Shown here one piece after another: positions 18,988-26,231 of a stretch of DNA of 31,160 bases. Position numbers and translations under genes: made by a program. Below the pieces are notes generated by a model that worked only from the letters and a program-made list of their open reading frames with translations, searched no databases and had not been told where the DNA came from. The stretch's first letter is position 1. Every line of letters starts with the position of its first letter. The DNA is from Actinomycetes bacterium (lineage in GTDB: Bacteria; Actinomycetota; Acidimicrobiia; Acidimicrobiales; Microtrichaceae): positions 1-31,160 of the forward strand of contig JAEWED010000020.1 of NCBI GenBank assembly GCA_023389745.1, in the 5' to 3' direction.

Positions 18988-21117
18988 ATGGGTGAGTTCG
19001 ACGATGTGCTCGCGATGGAGCCCGGTGACGAGTGGGAGAACCACGTCGTCGGCGAAGCCGCTGACGCCGCGGTCACCCACGGTGCGCTGCAGGCGACCCT
19101 CCGACTGCCGAACGCGCTGGTCGAGCTCCGTGGCGTGGCCCCGGCCGGGGTCGTCGAGGTGCTGTCGGACCTGACCGACGAGCGTCTCGAGCTGCTCGGT
19201 GACGCCCCGACCCTGCGCCTGAGCGTCGCCCTCGACGGCGATCGATGGAGCCTCGACGGCGCCGGGGGCGGCGCCACGATCGACGGCGACGACGAGCACC
19301 TCGCCCGGGCACTGGTCGACCGGCTCGACCGGCTGGCGGTCGACACCGACCCGATGCGGCTGCACCTGGCGGTCGCCTGCGTCGAGCTCGACGGTCGGGG
19401 AGTGGTCCTGGTGTCGGCGCCGGCCGAGGGCAGCGACGGTACCGACGACCTGACCCTCGTCGTCGCGGAGCTGCTCGAGCTCGGCGCCGACTTCGTGACG
19501 ACCGGTCTGCTCAGCCTGCTGCCCGGGTCGCGCACCGTGTTCGGCCACCCCTCGCCGCCGTCGACCTCCACACACCCGCCGGTGCGCGCCTCGACGGCGG
19601 CTCCGGTCGTGCCCGTCACCCGGATCGATCACGTCGTGGTGCTCGGCGGTGCCGGCGAGACCGCGGCGACGGGCGATCGGGACCTCGCCGACGCCGTGGT
19701 CGCCCTGCTCGGTGCCGCGCTCGACGCGGACCGGTTGGGTCCGGCCGCCCTCGACGTGATCACCCATGCGATCAGCGCGGCGACATGTACGAGGGTCGCC
19801 CGCTCCGAGCCCGCAGCGACGGCGGCGACGGTGTCCACCGCAGTGTCGGCGTCGTCGCCGCCCCGGCCTGCCCGGCTCTGCACCGTGCACCGCTTCGACG
19901 TCGACGGCAACGGCCAGGTCGACCGCAGCGAGGTCGGTTCCACCGGCGAGCCGGTGCCCGCCGCGGTGCAACGTGCGAAGCGCTCGCTGCGCGTCGCCCG
20001 ACTCGGTACGAGCGGCGTGCTGACCGACGGCGCCTCCGGGACGACCGTGGTCGTCACCCCCGAGGAGCTCGACGCCCTCGAGGACCTGCTCGTCACCACG
20101 GCGAAGCCGTCGCACCACGCCGCGCTGACCCGACTGGCCGACATGGGCATCCGGGTCCCGACCGGTCGCAGCGCTCGCTCGGTGCCGGGTGTCGAGTCCT
20201 ACGGACTGCCGAACTGCCCGGCCGGCACGGTCGCCGCGACGATGTGGTCCGGCGACACCGCACGAGCGACGCTGGCGGCGGCGAGCGAACCCGGCGCCGA
20301 CGTGCCCGGCGCCGTCGCCCAGGCCGTCGAACGGGGGGCCGTGGTCCCCGCTCCGGCAGAGCAGGGAGCGATCCTCGATCGCCACGCACTGGCCCGACAG
20401 GTCGTCGCCGTCGTGGAGTCGACGTTGTCCGACGTGCTCGACGTGGCCGAGCGCCACGACATCGTGCCGCTCGTCCTGGGCAGCGGTGTGCTCGCCCACG
20501 ACGGGCCGTTGCCCGAGGACTTCACCGACGCCGAGCAGGTCGACCTGCTGGTCCAGCCGGACTCGCTGCCCGTGTTGGCCGAGGCGCTGTCCGCCGCGGG
20601 CTACACCGTGGTCGACGCCGGGCCGTCGGACGGCTCGGACACCCCGACGGTCCTCGAGCTGGTGTCGACCGGCGACGTCCCGGTCACCGTGCGACTGCGA
20701 GCACGCCTGGCGGTCGGCCCCTTCGCCGCACTGGTCAACCACGAGGAGTTCCACGACCGCTCCGTGCCGGTGCACATCGGTGGACGCTGGTGCCGGACGC
20801 TGCACCCGGAGCACCGGTTCGTGCTGACCTGCGTGCAGCTCGACCTGGACACCGACCACTCGACGGTCCAGGACCTTCGCGACGTCGTGCTGAGCGCACC
20901 ACGGATCGAGGCCCACATGGCCGAGGCGCTCGAGGCCTCCGAGCGCTGGGGTGCGGTCGGCAGCGTCCTGACCTCGTTGCGGCGCGTGCAGGCGGTCATG
21001 CCGGGGTTGTCGCCGTGGCTGGTGGAACGAGCCGAACGGGACGAGGGTCGGCGGAGTCGCCGCAGCGACCGCAGCGATCGCCCCGCCCGCGGGCTCCGTC
21101 GCCTCCGGAGGGGCTGA
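18988..21117 (+). CDS. Probable double pseudoenzyme: degenerate HPr-kinase-like domain plus degenerate nucleotidyltransferase-like domain
   Basis: This 709-residue protein has no intact catalytic motif that I can see. Residues 120-190 (DPMRLHLAVACVELDGRG, later LLELGADFVTTGLLSLLPGS) run in parallel with HprK-like kinases of polysaccharide loci. The P-loop position reads SAPAEGSDGTDD without GKS/T, and the usual TDE reads TTG (171-173). Residues 490-650 resemble NTP_transf_5 proteins: LVLGSGVLAH, then QVDLLV (517-522), where the family has Asp-x-Asp, and a distal VQDLRDVVL. A perfect EF-hand-type loop lies at 304-315. The tail is Arg/Ser-rich. The stop is inside the first unit of a 28-bp repeat. 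Family assignment is by eye and moderate; loss of the active sites follows if it is right. Confidence 0.7.
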   Translation: MGEFDDVLAMEPGDEWENHVVGEAADAAVTHGALQATLRLPNALVELRGVAPAGVVEVLSDLTDERLELLGDAPTLRLSVALDGDRWSLDGAGGGATIDGDDEHLARALVDRLDRLAVDTDPMRLHLAVACVELDGRGVVLVSAPAEGSDGTDDLTLVVAELLELGADFVTTGLLSLLPGSRTVFGHPSPPSTSTHPPVRASTAAPVVPVTRIDHVVVLGGAGETAATGDRDLADAVVALLGAALDADRLGPAALDVITHAISAATCTRVARSEPAATAATVSTAVSASSPPRPARLCTVHRFDVDGNGQVDRSEVGSTGEPVPAAVQRAKRSLRVARLGTSGVLTDGASGTTVVVTPEELDALEDLLVTTAKPSHHAALTRLADMGIRVPTGRSARSVPGVESYGLPNCPAGTVAATMWSGDTARATLAAASEPGADVPGAVAQAVERGAVVPAPAEQGAILDRHALARQVVAVVESTLSDVLDVAERHDIVPLVLGSGVLAHDGPLPEDFTDAEQVDLLVQPDSLPVLAEALSAAGYTVVDAGPSDGSDTPTVLELVSTGDVPVTVRLRARLAVGPFAALVNHEEFHDRSVPVHIGGRWCRTLHPEHRFVLTCVQLDLDTDHSTVQDLRDVVLSAPRIEAHMAEALEASERWGAVGSVLTSLRRVQAVMPGLSPWLVERAERDEGRRSRRSDRSDRPARGLRRLRRG

Positions 21118-21219
21118 CCGGCAGTGGAGCCTCCGGAGGAGCTGACCAGCAACGGGGCCTCCGGAGGAGCTGACCAGCGACGGGGCCTCCGGAGGGGCTG
21201 ACCGGCAGTGCGGCCTCAG
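21101..21219. repeat. 28-bp tandem repeat, four units plus a partial, between convergent genes
   Basis: Units start at 21101, 21129, 21157 and 21185, each opening with GCCTCCGGAGG, and a broken fifth (GCCTCAG) starts at 21213. Units 1 and 4 are most alike (GGGGCTGACCGGCAGTG), and units 2 and 3 are most alike (GGAGCTGACCAGC). Each unit holds the perfect palindrome CCTCCGGAGG (21102, 21130, 21158, 21186). The stop of the + gene (21115-21117) is inside unit 1. The stop of the minus gene (21218-21216) is inside the partial unit. The repeat therefore fills the whole convergent gap and might act as a bidirectional terminator. Confidence 0.92.
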
Positions 21220-21776
21220 GATCGCGGGCGGGTGAGCACCACGGCGGTGAGCTGTTCGATCTCGTCGGCGGCTGCTCGGTAGTGGCGCATCGAGCGTCCG
21301 ATGGGGTCGGCGGTGTCGTGGCGGCCGTCGAGCAACTGCTGGATCGGACGACGGGTCGGCGCGTCGGCCCAGCGTCGAACTGCGGCGGGCGCCCAGGCGT
21401 CGAGGGGAGCGGCGCCCACCGCGGCGGCGAGCTCCCGAAGGGTGAGCATCCGGCGCGCCGCCTCCGGCGCGAGGCCGACCAGGTCGACCACGTGCTGCCC
21501 GGTCATCGCCACGATCAGGTCGCTGCGATCCAGGAGGTCCTGGTCGACCTGGCGGCTGCGGTGTCCGCTCAGGTCGAACCCACGACGCCGAGCGACGTGC
21601 GACATGTCTCGATCCGCAGGGTGGTCAGGGGCGAGGAAGCCCGCCGAGCCGACCTGGACGGGCAGGCCGAGCTCGGTGATCAGCCGGCGGGCGACCGCTT
21701 CGGCGAACGGCGAGCGCACCCTGTTGGCGGTGCAGACGAACAGGATCGAGACCGACGGGTCCGACGGCTGGCTCAC
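21216..21776 (-). CDS. Low-molecular-weight protein tyrosine phosphatase family protein
   Basis: This protein has 186 residues. The phosphate-binding loop CTANRVRS gives the nucleophile C15 and R21 in the CX5R pattern. D157 in HDTADPIGRS fits the general acid of the DP loop near the C-terminus. In glycan loci such enzymes remove phosphate from a tyrosine autokinase or from a transferase; no such kinase is in this window, so the substrate is unknown. It is the last gene of the minus operon. It starts at GTG 21776; the two upstream GTG codons in the repeat are out of frame and close after five codons. The start sits 24 bases beyond the acyltransferase stop, unlike the 4-bp overlaps elsewhere. 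Confidence 0.88.
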   Translation of the reverse strand: MSQPSDPSVSILFVCTANRVRSPFAEAVARRLITELGLPVQVGSAGFLAPDHPADRDMSHVARRRGFDLSGHRSRQVDQDLLDRSDLIVAMTGQHVVDLVGLAPEAARRMLTLRELAAAVGAAPLDAWAPAAVRRWADAPTRRPIQQLLDGRHDTADPIGRSMRHYRAAADEIEQLTAVVLTRPRS

Positions 21777-21809
21777 GACGACTGGCTCACTTCGGCTGGC
21801 TCACGACGG
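21762..21809 (-). repeat. 14-bp tandem repeat making GTGA-linked five-codon mini-ORFs
   Basis: On the minus strand three units, each containing GTGAGCCAG, occupy 21809-21796, 21795-21782 and 21781-21768, and six bases of a fourth (CCGTCG) follow. The first TGA (21803-21801) ends the acyltransferase. GTG at 21804 opens GTG-AGC-CAG-CCG-AAG-TGA. GTG at 21790 opens GTG-AGC-CAG-TCG-TCG-TGA. GTG at 21776 starts the phosphatase. Each stop overlaps the next GTG as GTGA. Confidence 0.9.
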
Positions 21810-22436
21810 CGGGCGGGCGGGCGCGCCGACGACGGTGGCGCCGGGTGGCACGTCGTCGAGCACGACGGCGCCCGCGCCGACCCGCGCACCGGCGCCGACG
21901 GTGCAGCCCCGGGTGACGATGGCGCCGGTGCCGAGGAACGCGTCGGATCCGATCACGCAGTCGCCGTTGACCAGCACTCCCGGACTCAGCTGGACGAAGT
22001 CACCGATCACGCTGTCGTGCTGCACGGAGCATCCGACGTTGAGATGCGTGTGGGCGCCGATCTCGACGTTCGTCGTGATCGTCGACCGGTCGAAGACCAC
22101 CACCCCGTCGCCGAGTCGGACGTCGTTGCCGACGTGAGCGCCGGGGTGCACGAAGCGACGCGGGCCCGAACCCGACGCCGTGAGTCGCAGCGCGAGCGCA
22201 CGCCGGACCGACGGGCTGCCGATGCCGAGCACCCAGGCGTGCAGCGAGTGCTCGATCCATGACACGTCGCCCAGGATCGACATGCCGAGCCGGTCGAGCC
22301 GGTCCAGGTGATCGGGATCGTCGTCGACGAACCCCAGCACGTTCCAGGTCGGCTCGACCGCGTTGATGGCGGTGATCGTGTCGAAGATCTCGCGCCCGTG
22401 CCCGCCGGCGCCGACGATCACCAGGTCGGTGGTCAC
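21801..22436 (-). CDS. Sugar O- or N-acyltransferase, PglD/NeuD-like left-handed beta-helix protein
   Basis: This protein has 211 residues. The N-terminus, VIVGAGGHGREIFD, is the small Rossmann-like sugar-binding domain of the NeuD/PglD group. From about residue 95 the hexapeptide repeats of a left-handed beta-helix follow, with a probable catalytic His at 140 in VQHDSVIGDFV. Such enzymes transfer an acetyl group from acetyl-CoA to an amino or hydroxyl group of a nucleotide sugar or sialic acid. Its GTG start overlaps the stop of the sugar transferase (GTGA, 22436-22433). Next to a PglC-like transferase the PglD role (4-amino-sugar acetylation) is attractive, but the aminotransferase that would make its substrate is not in the window. 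Confidence 0.87.
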   Translation of the reverse strand: MTTDLVIVGAGGHGREIFDTITAINAVEPTWNVLGFVDDDPDHLDRLDRLGMSILGDVSWIEHSLHAWVLGIGSPSVRRALALRLTASGSGPRRFVHPGAHVGNDVRLGDGVVVFDRSTITTNVEIGAHTHLNVGCSVQHDSVIGDFVQLSPGVLVNGDCVIGSDAFLGTGAIVTRGCTVGAGARVGAGAVVLDDVPPGATVVGAPARPPS

Positions 22437-23176
22437 CGTGCACCGCCGGACGCGTCGGCAGCGGAGTCGTCGACGACGGCGAGCGGGTCGTCGGTCGGGT
22501 GGCCCTCGACGCCGTCACCGGTCAGGATCGTCGACAGCGTGCGGCCGATGAGCCGAAGGTCCACCGAGGGTGACTGCGTGGCGACGTACTCCACGTCGAA
22601 ATCGATGCGCTCGGACCACGGCAACGAGTTGCGACCCGAGACCTGCGCCAGACCGGTCAGCCCCGGTCGCACCGCGAGGCGTCGCATCTGGTGCTCGTCG
22701 TAGCGCTCGACCTGGTAGGCGAGCGTCGGCCTGGGCCCGACGATGCTCATCTCGCCGGCGGCGACGTTGAGGAGCTGCGGCAGCTCGTCGAGCGAGAGGC
22801 GTCGCAGCACCGCGCCCACTCGGGTGATGCGGTCCGGGTCGGGCATCATCGGGTTGTCGCCGTGCACCATCGTGCGGAACTTCCACACCCGGAACGGCAC
22901 GCCTCCCATGCCGACGCGCTCCTGTCGGAAGAACACCGGGCCCGGCGAGGTGAGACGCACGGCGAGCGCACAGACGAGACCGACGGCGCACGCCGGCAGC
23001 GCGACCAGCACGAGCACGGCGAGGTCGACGATTCGCTTGCCCCGGTAGGGGCGGTCCGGTCCCACGGCGCCGAGCGTACCGGCGCTCCGCACGGTCCCGG
23101 CCCTGAGCGGCGCTCGTCGCTCGGGGGCGTCTCTCGGGCCGTCCTCGCTGGCCGGGCGAGCGCGCCTCATCGCCAC
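22433..23176 (-). CDS. Initiating sugar-phosphate transferase (bacterial sugar transferase family)
   Basis: The enzyme is expected to move a sugar-1-phosphate from a UDP-sugar to the lipid carrier undecaprenyl phosphate, the first membrane step of the glycan. A hydrophobic segment (KRIVDLAVLVLVALPACAVG and on) is followed by the family motifs SPGPVFFRQERVG, FRVWKFRTM, LDELPQLLNV, GEMSIVGPRPTL and RPGLTGLAQVSGRN. It is the short PglC-type form without extra N-terminal helices. The start is uncertain. GTG 23176 directly abuts the upstream stop and gives 247 residues with an odd Arg/Pro-rich lead. ATG 23170 or GTG 23065 are alternatives, the last placing the start just before the conserved helix. 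Confidence 0.93.
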   Translation of the reverse strand: MAMRRARPASEDGPRDAPERRAPLRAGTVRSAGTLGAVGPDRPYRGKRIVDLAVLVLVALPACAVGLVCALAVRLTSPGPVFFRQERVGMGGVPFRVWKFRTMVHGDNPMMPDPDRITRVGAVLRRLSLDELPQLLNVAAGEMSIVGPRPTLAYQVERYDEHQMRRLAVRPGLTGLAQVSGRNSLPWSERIDFDVEYVATQSPSVDLRLIGRTLSTILTGDGVEGHPTDDPLAVVDDSAADASGGAR

Positions 23177-24124
23177 TCAGCGCTGGGCGCTGCCCGACGT
23201 CGCCCGGAACCAGTCGATCGTCGCGGCGAGTCCCGTGCGGAGGTCGACGGGCTCGACGTCGGGGAACAGCTCCATCAGCCGGTCGTTCGCAGCCTGCGAG
23301 TGCGGCACGTCACCGACGCGCGACGCGGTGTGCTCGACGGCGACCGGGTGCCCCAGCAGCTCCTCGAGCAGCTCGATGACCTGGAGCAGGTCGGTGCGGG
23401 AGCCGAACGCCAGGTTCACCGGGTCAGGGCTCGAGACCTGCCGGACGACCGCGTCGGCGATCACCGAGCAGACGGTGTCGACGTAGGTGAAGTCTCGTGA
23501 CTGGGTGCCGTCGCCGTGCACCTGCAGCGGTTCGCCGGCAAGCGCGGCGGCGACGAAGGCCGGCACCACCGCCGCGTAGGCGTGGCCGGCCGCCTGGAGC
23601 GGGCCGAACACGTTGAAGAACCGGAACGCCAAGGTGGGCATGTCGTAGCTGCGCTGCCACGCCAGCGCGTAGGACTCGGTCGCGAGCTTCGAGGCGGCGT
23701 ACGGGCTCATCGGCCGGGTCGCCAGGTCCTCGTGCTTGGGCAGCGTGGGATTGGCGCCGTACACCGACGACGACGACGCGACGATCACCTGGGCACCACC
23801 GGCGGCGCGGGCCGCTTCGAGCACGTTGAGGGTGCCCGTCGCGTTGGCGTCGTGCGAGGCGACGGGGTCGGCGACCGATCGCGGCACCGACGGTCGTGCA
23901 CCCAGGTGCACCACGGCCGCGGCGCCCTCGACGGCCGCGTCGATCGCGTCGCGGTCCAGGAAGGTGGCCTCGACGAGGGCGGCGTCGACGTCGTCGAGGT
24001 TGGAGCGGAAGCCCGTCGAGAGGTCGTCGAACGCGACCACCTCGTCGACCGCGCCGAGCGAGGCGAGCGTCCTGCACAGGTTCGCTCCGATGAACCCGGC
24101 ACCGCCGGTGACCACGACCTTCAT
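23177..24124 (-). CDS. NAD-dependent epimerase/dehydratase (extended SDR, UDP-sugar 4-epimerase-like)
   Basis: This protein has 315 residues. The NAD site TGGAGFIG is at 6-13. SSSSVYG is near 117-123, and the catalytic pair Y142 and K146 lies in SPYAASK. FRFFNVFGP and the C-terminal substrate region match UDP-glucose or UDP-GlcNAc 4-epimerases and related enzymes. I cannot fix the substrate by eye. It would supply an epimerised nucleotide sugar to the neighbouring transferases. The ATG overlaps the glycosyltransferase stop as ATGA (24124-24121). Its own stop is followed at once by the first possible start of the sugar transferase. Confidence 0.93.
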   Translation of the reverse strand: MKVVVTGGAGFIGANLCRTLASLGAVDEVVAFDDLSTGFRSNLDDVDAALVEATFLDRDAIDAAVEGAAAVVHLGARPSVPRSVADPVASHDANATGTLNVLEAARAAGGAQVIVASSSSVYGANPTLPKHEDLATRPMSPYAASKLATESYALAWQRSYDMPTLAFRFFNVFGPLQAAGHAYAAVVPAFVAAALAGEPLQVHGDGTQSRDFTYVDTVCSVIADAVVRQVSSPDPVNLAFGSRTDLLQVIELLEELLGHPVAVEHTASRVGDVPHSQAANDRLMELFPDVEPVDLRTGLAATIDWFRATSGSAQR

Positions 24125-25410
24125 GTCGCCTTCTCGTTTCCTTCGGTGGGAGCGGGGACGTCGAGACCGCGTGCACGCAGCAGCCGCGCATAGGTGTCGA
24201 GCGTGGTGTCGATGACGCGCCGCTGGTCGAAGTGGCGGCGTGCGCGCAGCACCGCCGCGGCGCCCATCGCCGAGCGCGCCGTGGCGTCGCCGAGCAGCTG
24301 ATCGAGCGCGTCGGCGAGCGCCGTGGGGGAGCGGACGTCGACCAGGAGCCCGGTCACGCCGTGTTCCACGACCTGGCGGCAGCCCCGGATGTCGGTCGCG
24401 ACGATCGGCAGACCGCTGGCGGCGGCTTCCATCGCCGAGCGTGGGAAGCCCTCACGGTGCGAGGCCAGCACGTACACGTCCATCGCTCGATACAGGTCGT
24501 GCACGTCGTCGCGCATGCCGAGGAAGCGCACCCCGGTGGACTCGGCACGGGCGACGACCTCGTCGGGCAACGAGTCGGACTTGTCGCCATCGGTCGGGCC
24601 GACCACGACCAGCACCGCGTCGGGGTGTGCGGCGCGCAGCCGGTCCCAGGCGTCGAAGAGCTCGACGTACCCCTTCTCACGCACGAGTCGGCCGACCGCA
24701 CCGACGACCACGGTCGACCGCTCGACGCCGAGGGCCGCTCGCGCCGCGGTGCGTGTCGGGTCGTCCGTGCCCGGCGGAGCGAAGCGGGTCAGGTCGATGC
24801 CGTTGCCGAGCAGCACGAGCTTGCTCGCCGGCTCCCGCAGCACTGCGCGCAACGTCACGACGTCCTCGGGGTTCTGGACGAGCTCGGCATCGGAGCAGGT
24901 CGACGCGAGACGTTCGAGCGAGTACACGACCGCCCGCTTCTTCCAGTCGTCCTCGGGCATCGCGTACAGGCCGTGCACGGTGTTGACGACCACCGGGACA
25001 CCTGCCGCACGCGCAGCGAGCCGGCCGTAGAGACCCGGCTTCGGGTTGTGCGTGTGCACGATCGTCGGGCGCAGGTCGCGGAACAGCCGGCGCAGCTCCT
25101 CGATCGCGAGCAGGTCCTTGTGCGGCGCCATCGCACGAGTGGCGTTGCGCAGCGCGACATGGCGGACCCCCCGTGCTTCGACGCGCTCCACGAACGGCCC
25201 GGGAGCGCTCACGCCGACGACGTCGTAGCCCGCCCCGCGGAAGGCGTCGAGCTGCGGGCCGAGCAGCAGCTCCAGGCTGATGTCCGCGGTGGTGAGGTGC
25301 ACCAGCACCGGTGGTCGACCCGCGGCGCCGGGGGCGGAGCAGCCGGGGGCGGAGGAGCCGGGGGCGGAGGAGCCGGGGGCGGAGGAGCCGGCTCGGGTGC
25401 GGGCGCTCAC
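24121..25410 (-). CDS. Glycosyltransferase family 4 with SSAPG repeats at the N-terminus
   Basis: This is a retaining, GT-B fold glycosyltransferase of 429 residues. The acceptor half carries VHTHNPKPGLYGRLAARAAG (near 118-137) and NTVHGLY, like PglA-type enzymes that add the second sugar on the lipid carrier. The donor half has GNGIDLTRF, VGRLVREKGY and the EGFPRSAMEAAASGLPIVA region with the nucleotide-binding Glu. Residues 9-28 are a repeat of SSAPG before the catalytic fold. The GTG start at 25410 overlaps the deacetylase stop as GTGA; the frame stays open further upstream, but that part lies within the deacetylase gene and shows no family features. Sugar specificity is unknown. Confidence 0.92.
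   Translation of the reverse strand: MSARTRAGSSAPGSSAPGSSAPGCSAPGAAGRPPVLVHLTTADISLELLLGPQLDAFRGAGYDVVGVSAPGPFVERVEARGVRHVALRNATRAMAPHKDLLAIEELRRLFRDLRPTIVHTHNPKPGLYGRLAARAAGVPVVVNTVHGLYAMPEDDWKKRAVVYSLERLASTCSDAELVQNPEDVVTLRAVLREPASKLVLLGNGIDLTRFAPPGTDDPTRTAARAALGVERSTVVVGAVGRLVREKGYVELFDAWDRLRAAHPDAVLVVVGPTDGDKSDSLPDEVVARAESTGVRFLGMRDDVHDLYRAMDVYVLASHREGFPRSAMEAAASGLPIVATDIRGCRQVVEHGVTGLLVDVRSPTALADALDQLLGDATARSAMGAAAVLRARRHFDQRRVIDTTLDTYARLLRARGLDVPAPTEGNEKAT
25328..25387 (-). repeat. 15-bp tandem repeat encoding SSAPG in the GT4 gene
   Basis: Four 15-bp units (plus strand CCGGGGGCGGAGGAG, the unit nearest 25328 having GAGCAG) start at 25328, 25343, 25358 and 25373. The last three are identical, which suggests recent slippage. 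They encode SSAPG three times and CSAPG once as an N-terminal linker. The length is a multiple of three, so unit loss or gain keeps the frame. Confidence 0.9.
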
Positions 25411-26231
25411 TCGCTCGCCCCGCGGTATCGCAGGGAGTTGAGCCGCTCGCGCAGCCGGTCCTCGGTGCCGAGGCCGCCCCGGGCCTTGAGCCGGAACCAC
25501 CGCTGGCCGTCCGACGCCTGGATCGGAGAACGGGCCAGCCGGTACGGATCGGCGCCTGCTGCGTTCGACCGGGTCCCGGCGAGCGTCGCGGACCGGAAAC
25601 GTTCGCGGACCGCCGCCTGTGCCGGGGGCGAGCCGAGCAGGGCCTTGGGGTAGCAGAAGTGCTCGGCCTGGATGCCGACGCGTTCGCCGAGCAGCTGGAT
25701 CGACCGGTCGAGCTCGTCCGCGATGTCGGGGACCGGCAGGCGGTCCATGAGGGCGTGGTGGTGGGTGTGCGACCCGAGCGTCACCAGCGGCGAGGTGGCC
25801 AGCTCCTTGAGCCCTGCCCACGAGATCGGTGTGCCGCCGCCGGGGAACTCGCGTCGCTGCTCGACGAAGTCGGTCGCCACGTAGAACGTCGCGGGGACCC
25901 CGTGTCGGTCGAGCACCGGCAGCGCTCGGTCGACCCAGTCCGCCGTGCCGTCGTCGAAGGTGACCACGACACCCGGTTCCACAGGGTCGGTCCCGCGGAG
26001 CTCCTCGAGGGCCCGGTCGAGCGTCAGCACCCGCTGGGTCGACCGCAGCCAGTCGATCTGGAGGTCGAACTCGGTCGAGGTGATGTCCATCTGACCGCCG
26101 GCGCCGGAGCCGATGCGGTGGTAGATGAGGATCGTGATCCCCGCAGCGGGCGGGCGGGCGAGGTCGACCGCTGCGGCGGTCGCCTTCGTGGCACTGCGCA
26201 GCGCCGGTCCCGCCGCGGAGCGCAGACTCAC
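25407..26231 (-). CDS. Polysaccharide deacetylase (NodB-type, carbohydrate esterase 4)
   Basis: This protein has 274 residues. ITILIYHRI opens the domain. The catalytic and metal-binding motif TFDDGTADW gives D93 and D94, and SHTHHH gives H155 and H159 in the HxxxH spacing. Family members remove N-acetyl (or O-acetyl) groups from glycans with a divalent metal. The first 28 residues are Ala/Arg-rich, without a clear signal peptide or membrane helix, so it may act inside on lipid-linked or nucleotide-linked sugars; export by another route is possible. Both ends overlap neighbours as GTGA (26231-26228 and 25410-25407), placing it second in the seven-gene operon. Confidence 0.9.
   Translation of the reverse strand: MSLRSAAGPALRSATKATAAAVDLARPPAAGITILIYHRIGSGAGGQMDITSTEFDLQIDWLRSTQRVLTLDRALEELRGTDPVEPGVVVTFDDGTADWVDRALPVLDRHGVPATFYVATDFVEQRREFPGGGTPISWAGLKELATSPLVTLGSHTHHHALMDRLPVPDIADELDRSIQLLGERVGIQAEHFCYPKALLGSPPAQAAVRERFRSATLAGTRSNAAGADPYRLARSPIQASDGQRWFRLKARGGLGTEDRLRERLNSLRYRGASE

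Noticed and set aside
21124..21201. Small ORF of 25 codons running through the 28-bp repeat
   Set aside because: It exists only because the repeat is open in one frame, and it has no binding site of its own apart from the repeat's GGAGG.
21101..21219. CRISPR array
   Set aside because: The 28-bp units are directly contiguous with no unique spacers, and no cas gene is nearby.
25411..25821. Longer N-terminus for the GT4 gene
   Set aside because: The frame stays open upstream, but it lies within the well-supported deacetylase gene and shows no glycosyltransferase features; GTG 25410 with the GTGA overlap is the better start.
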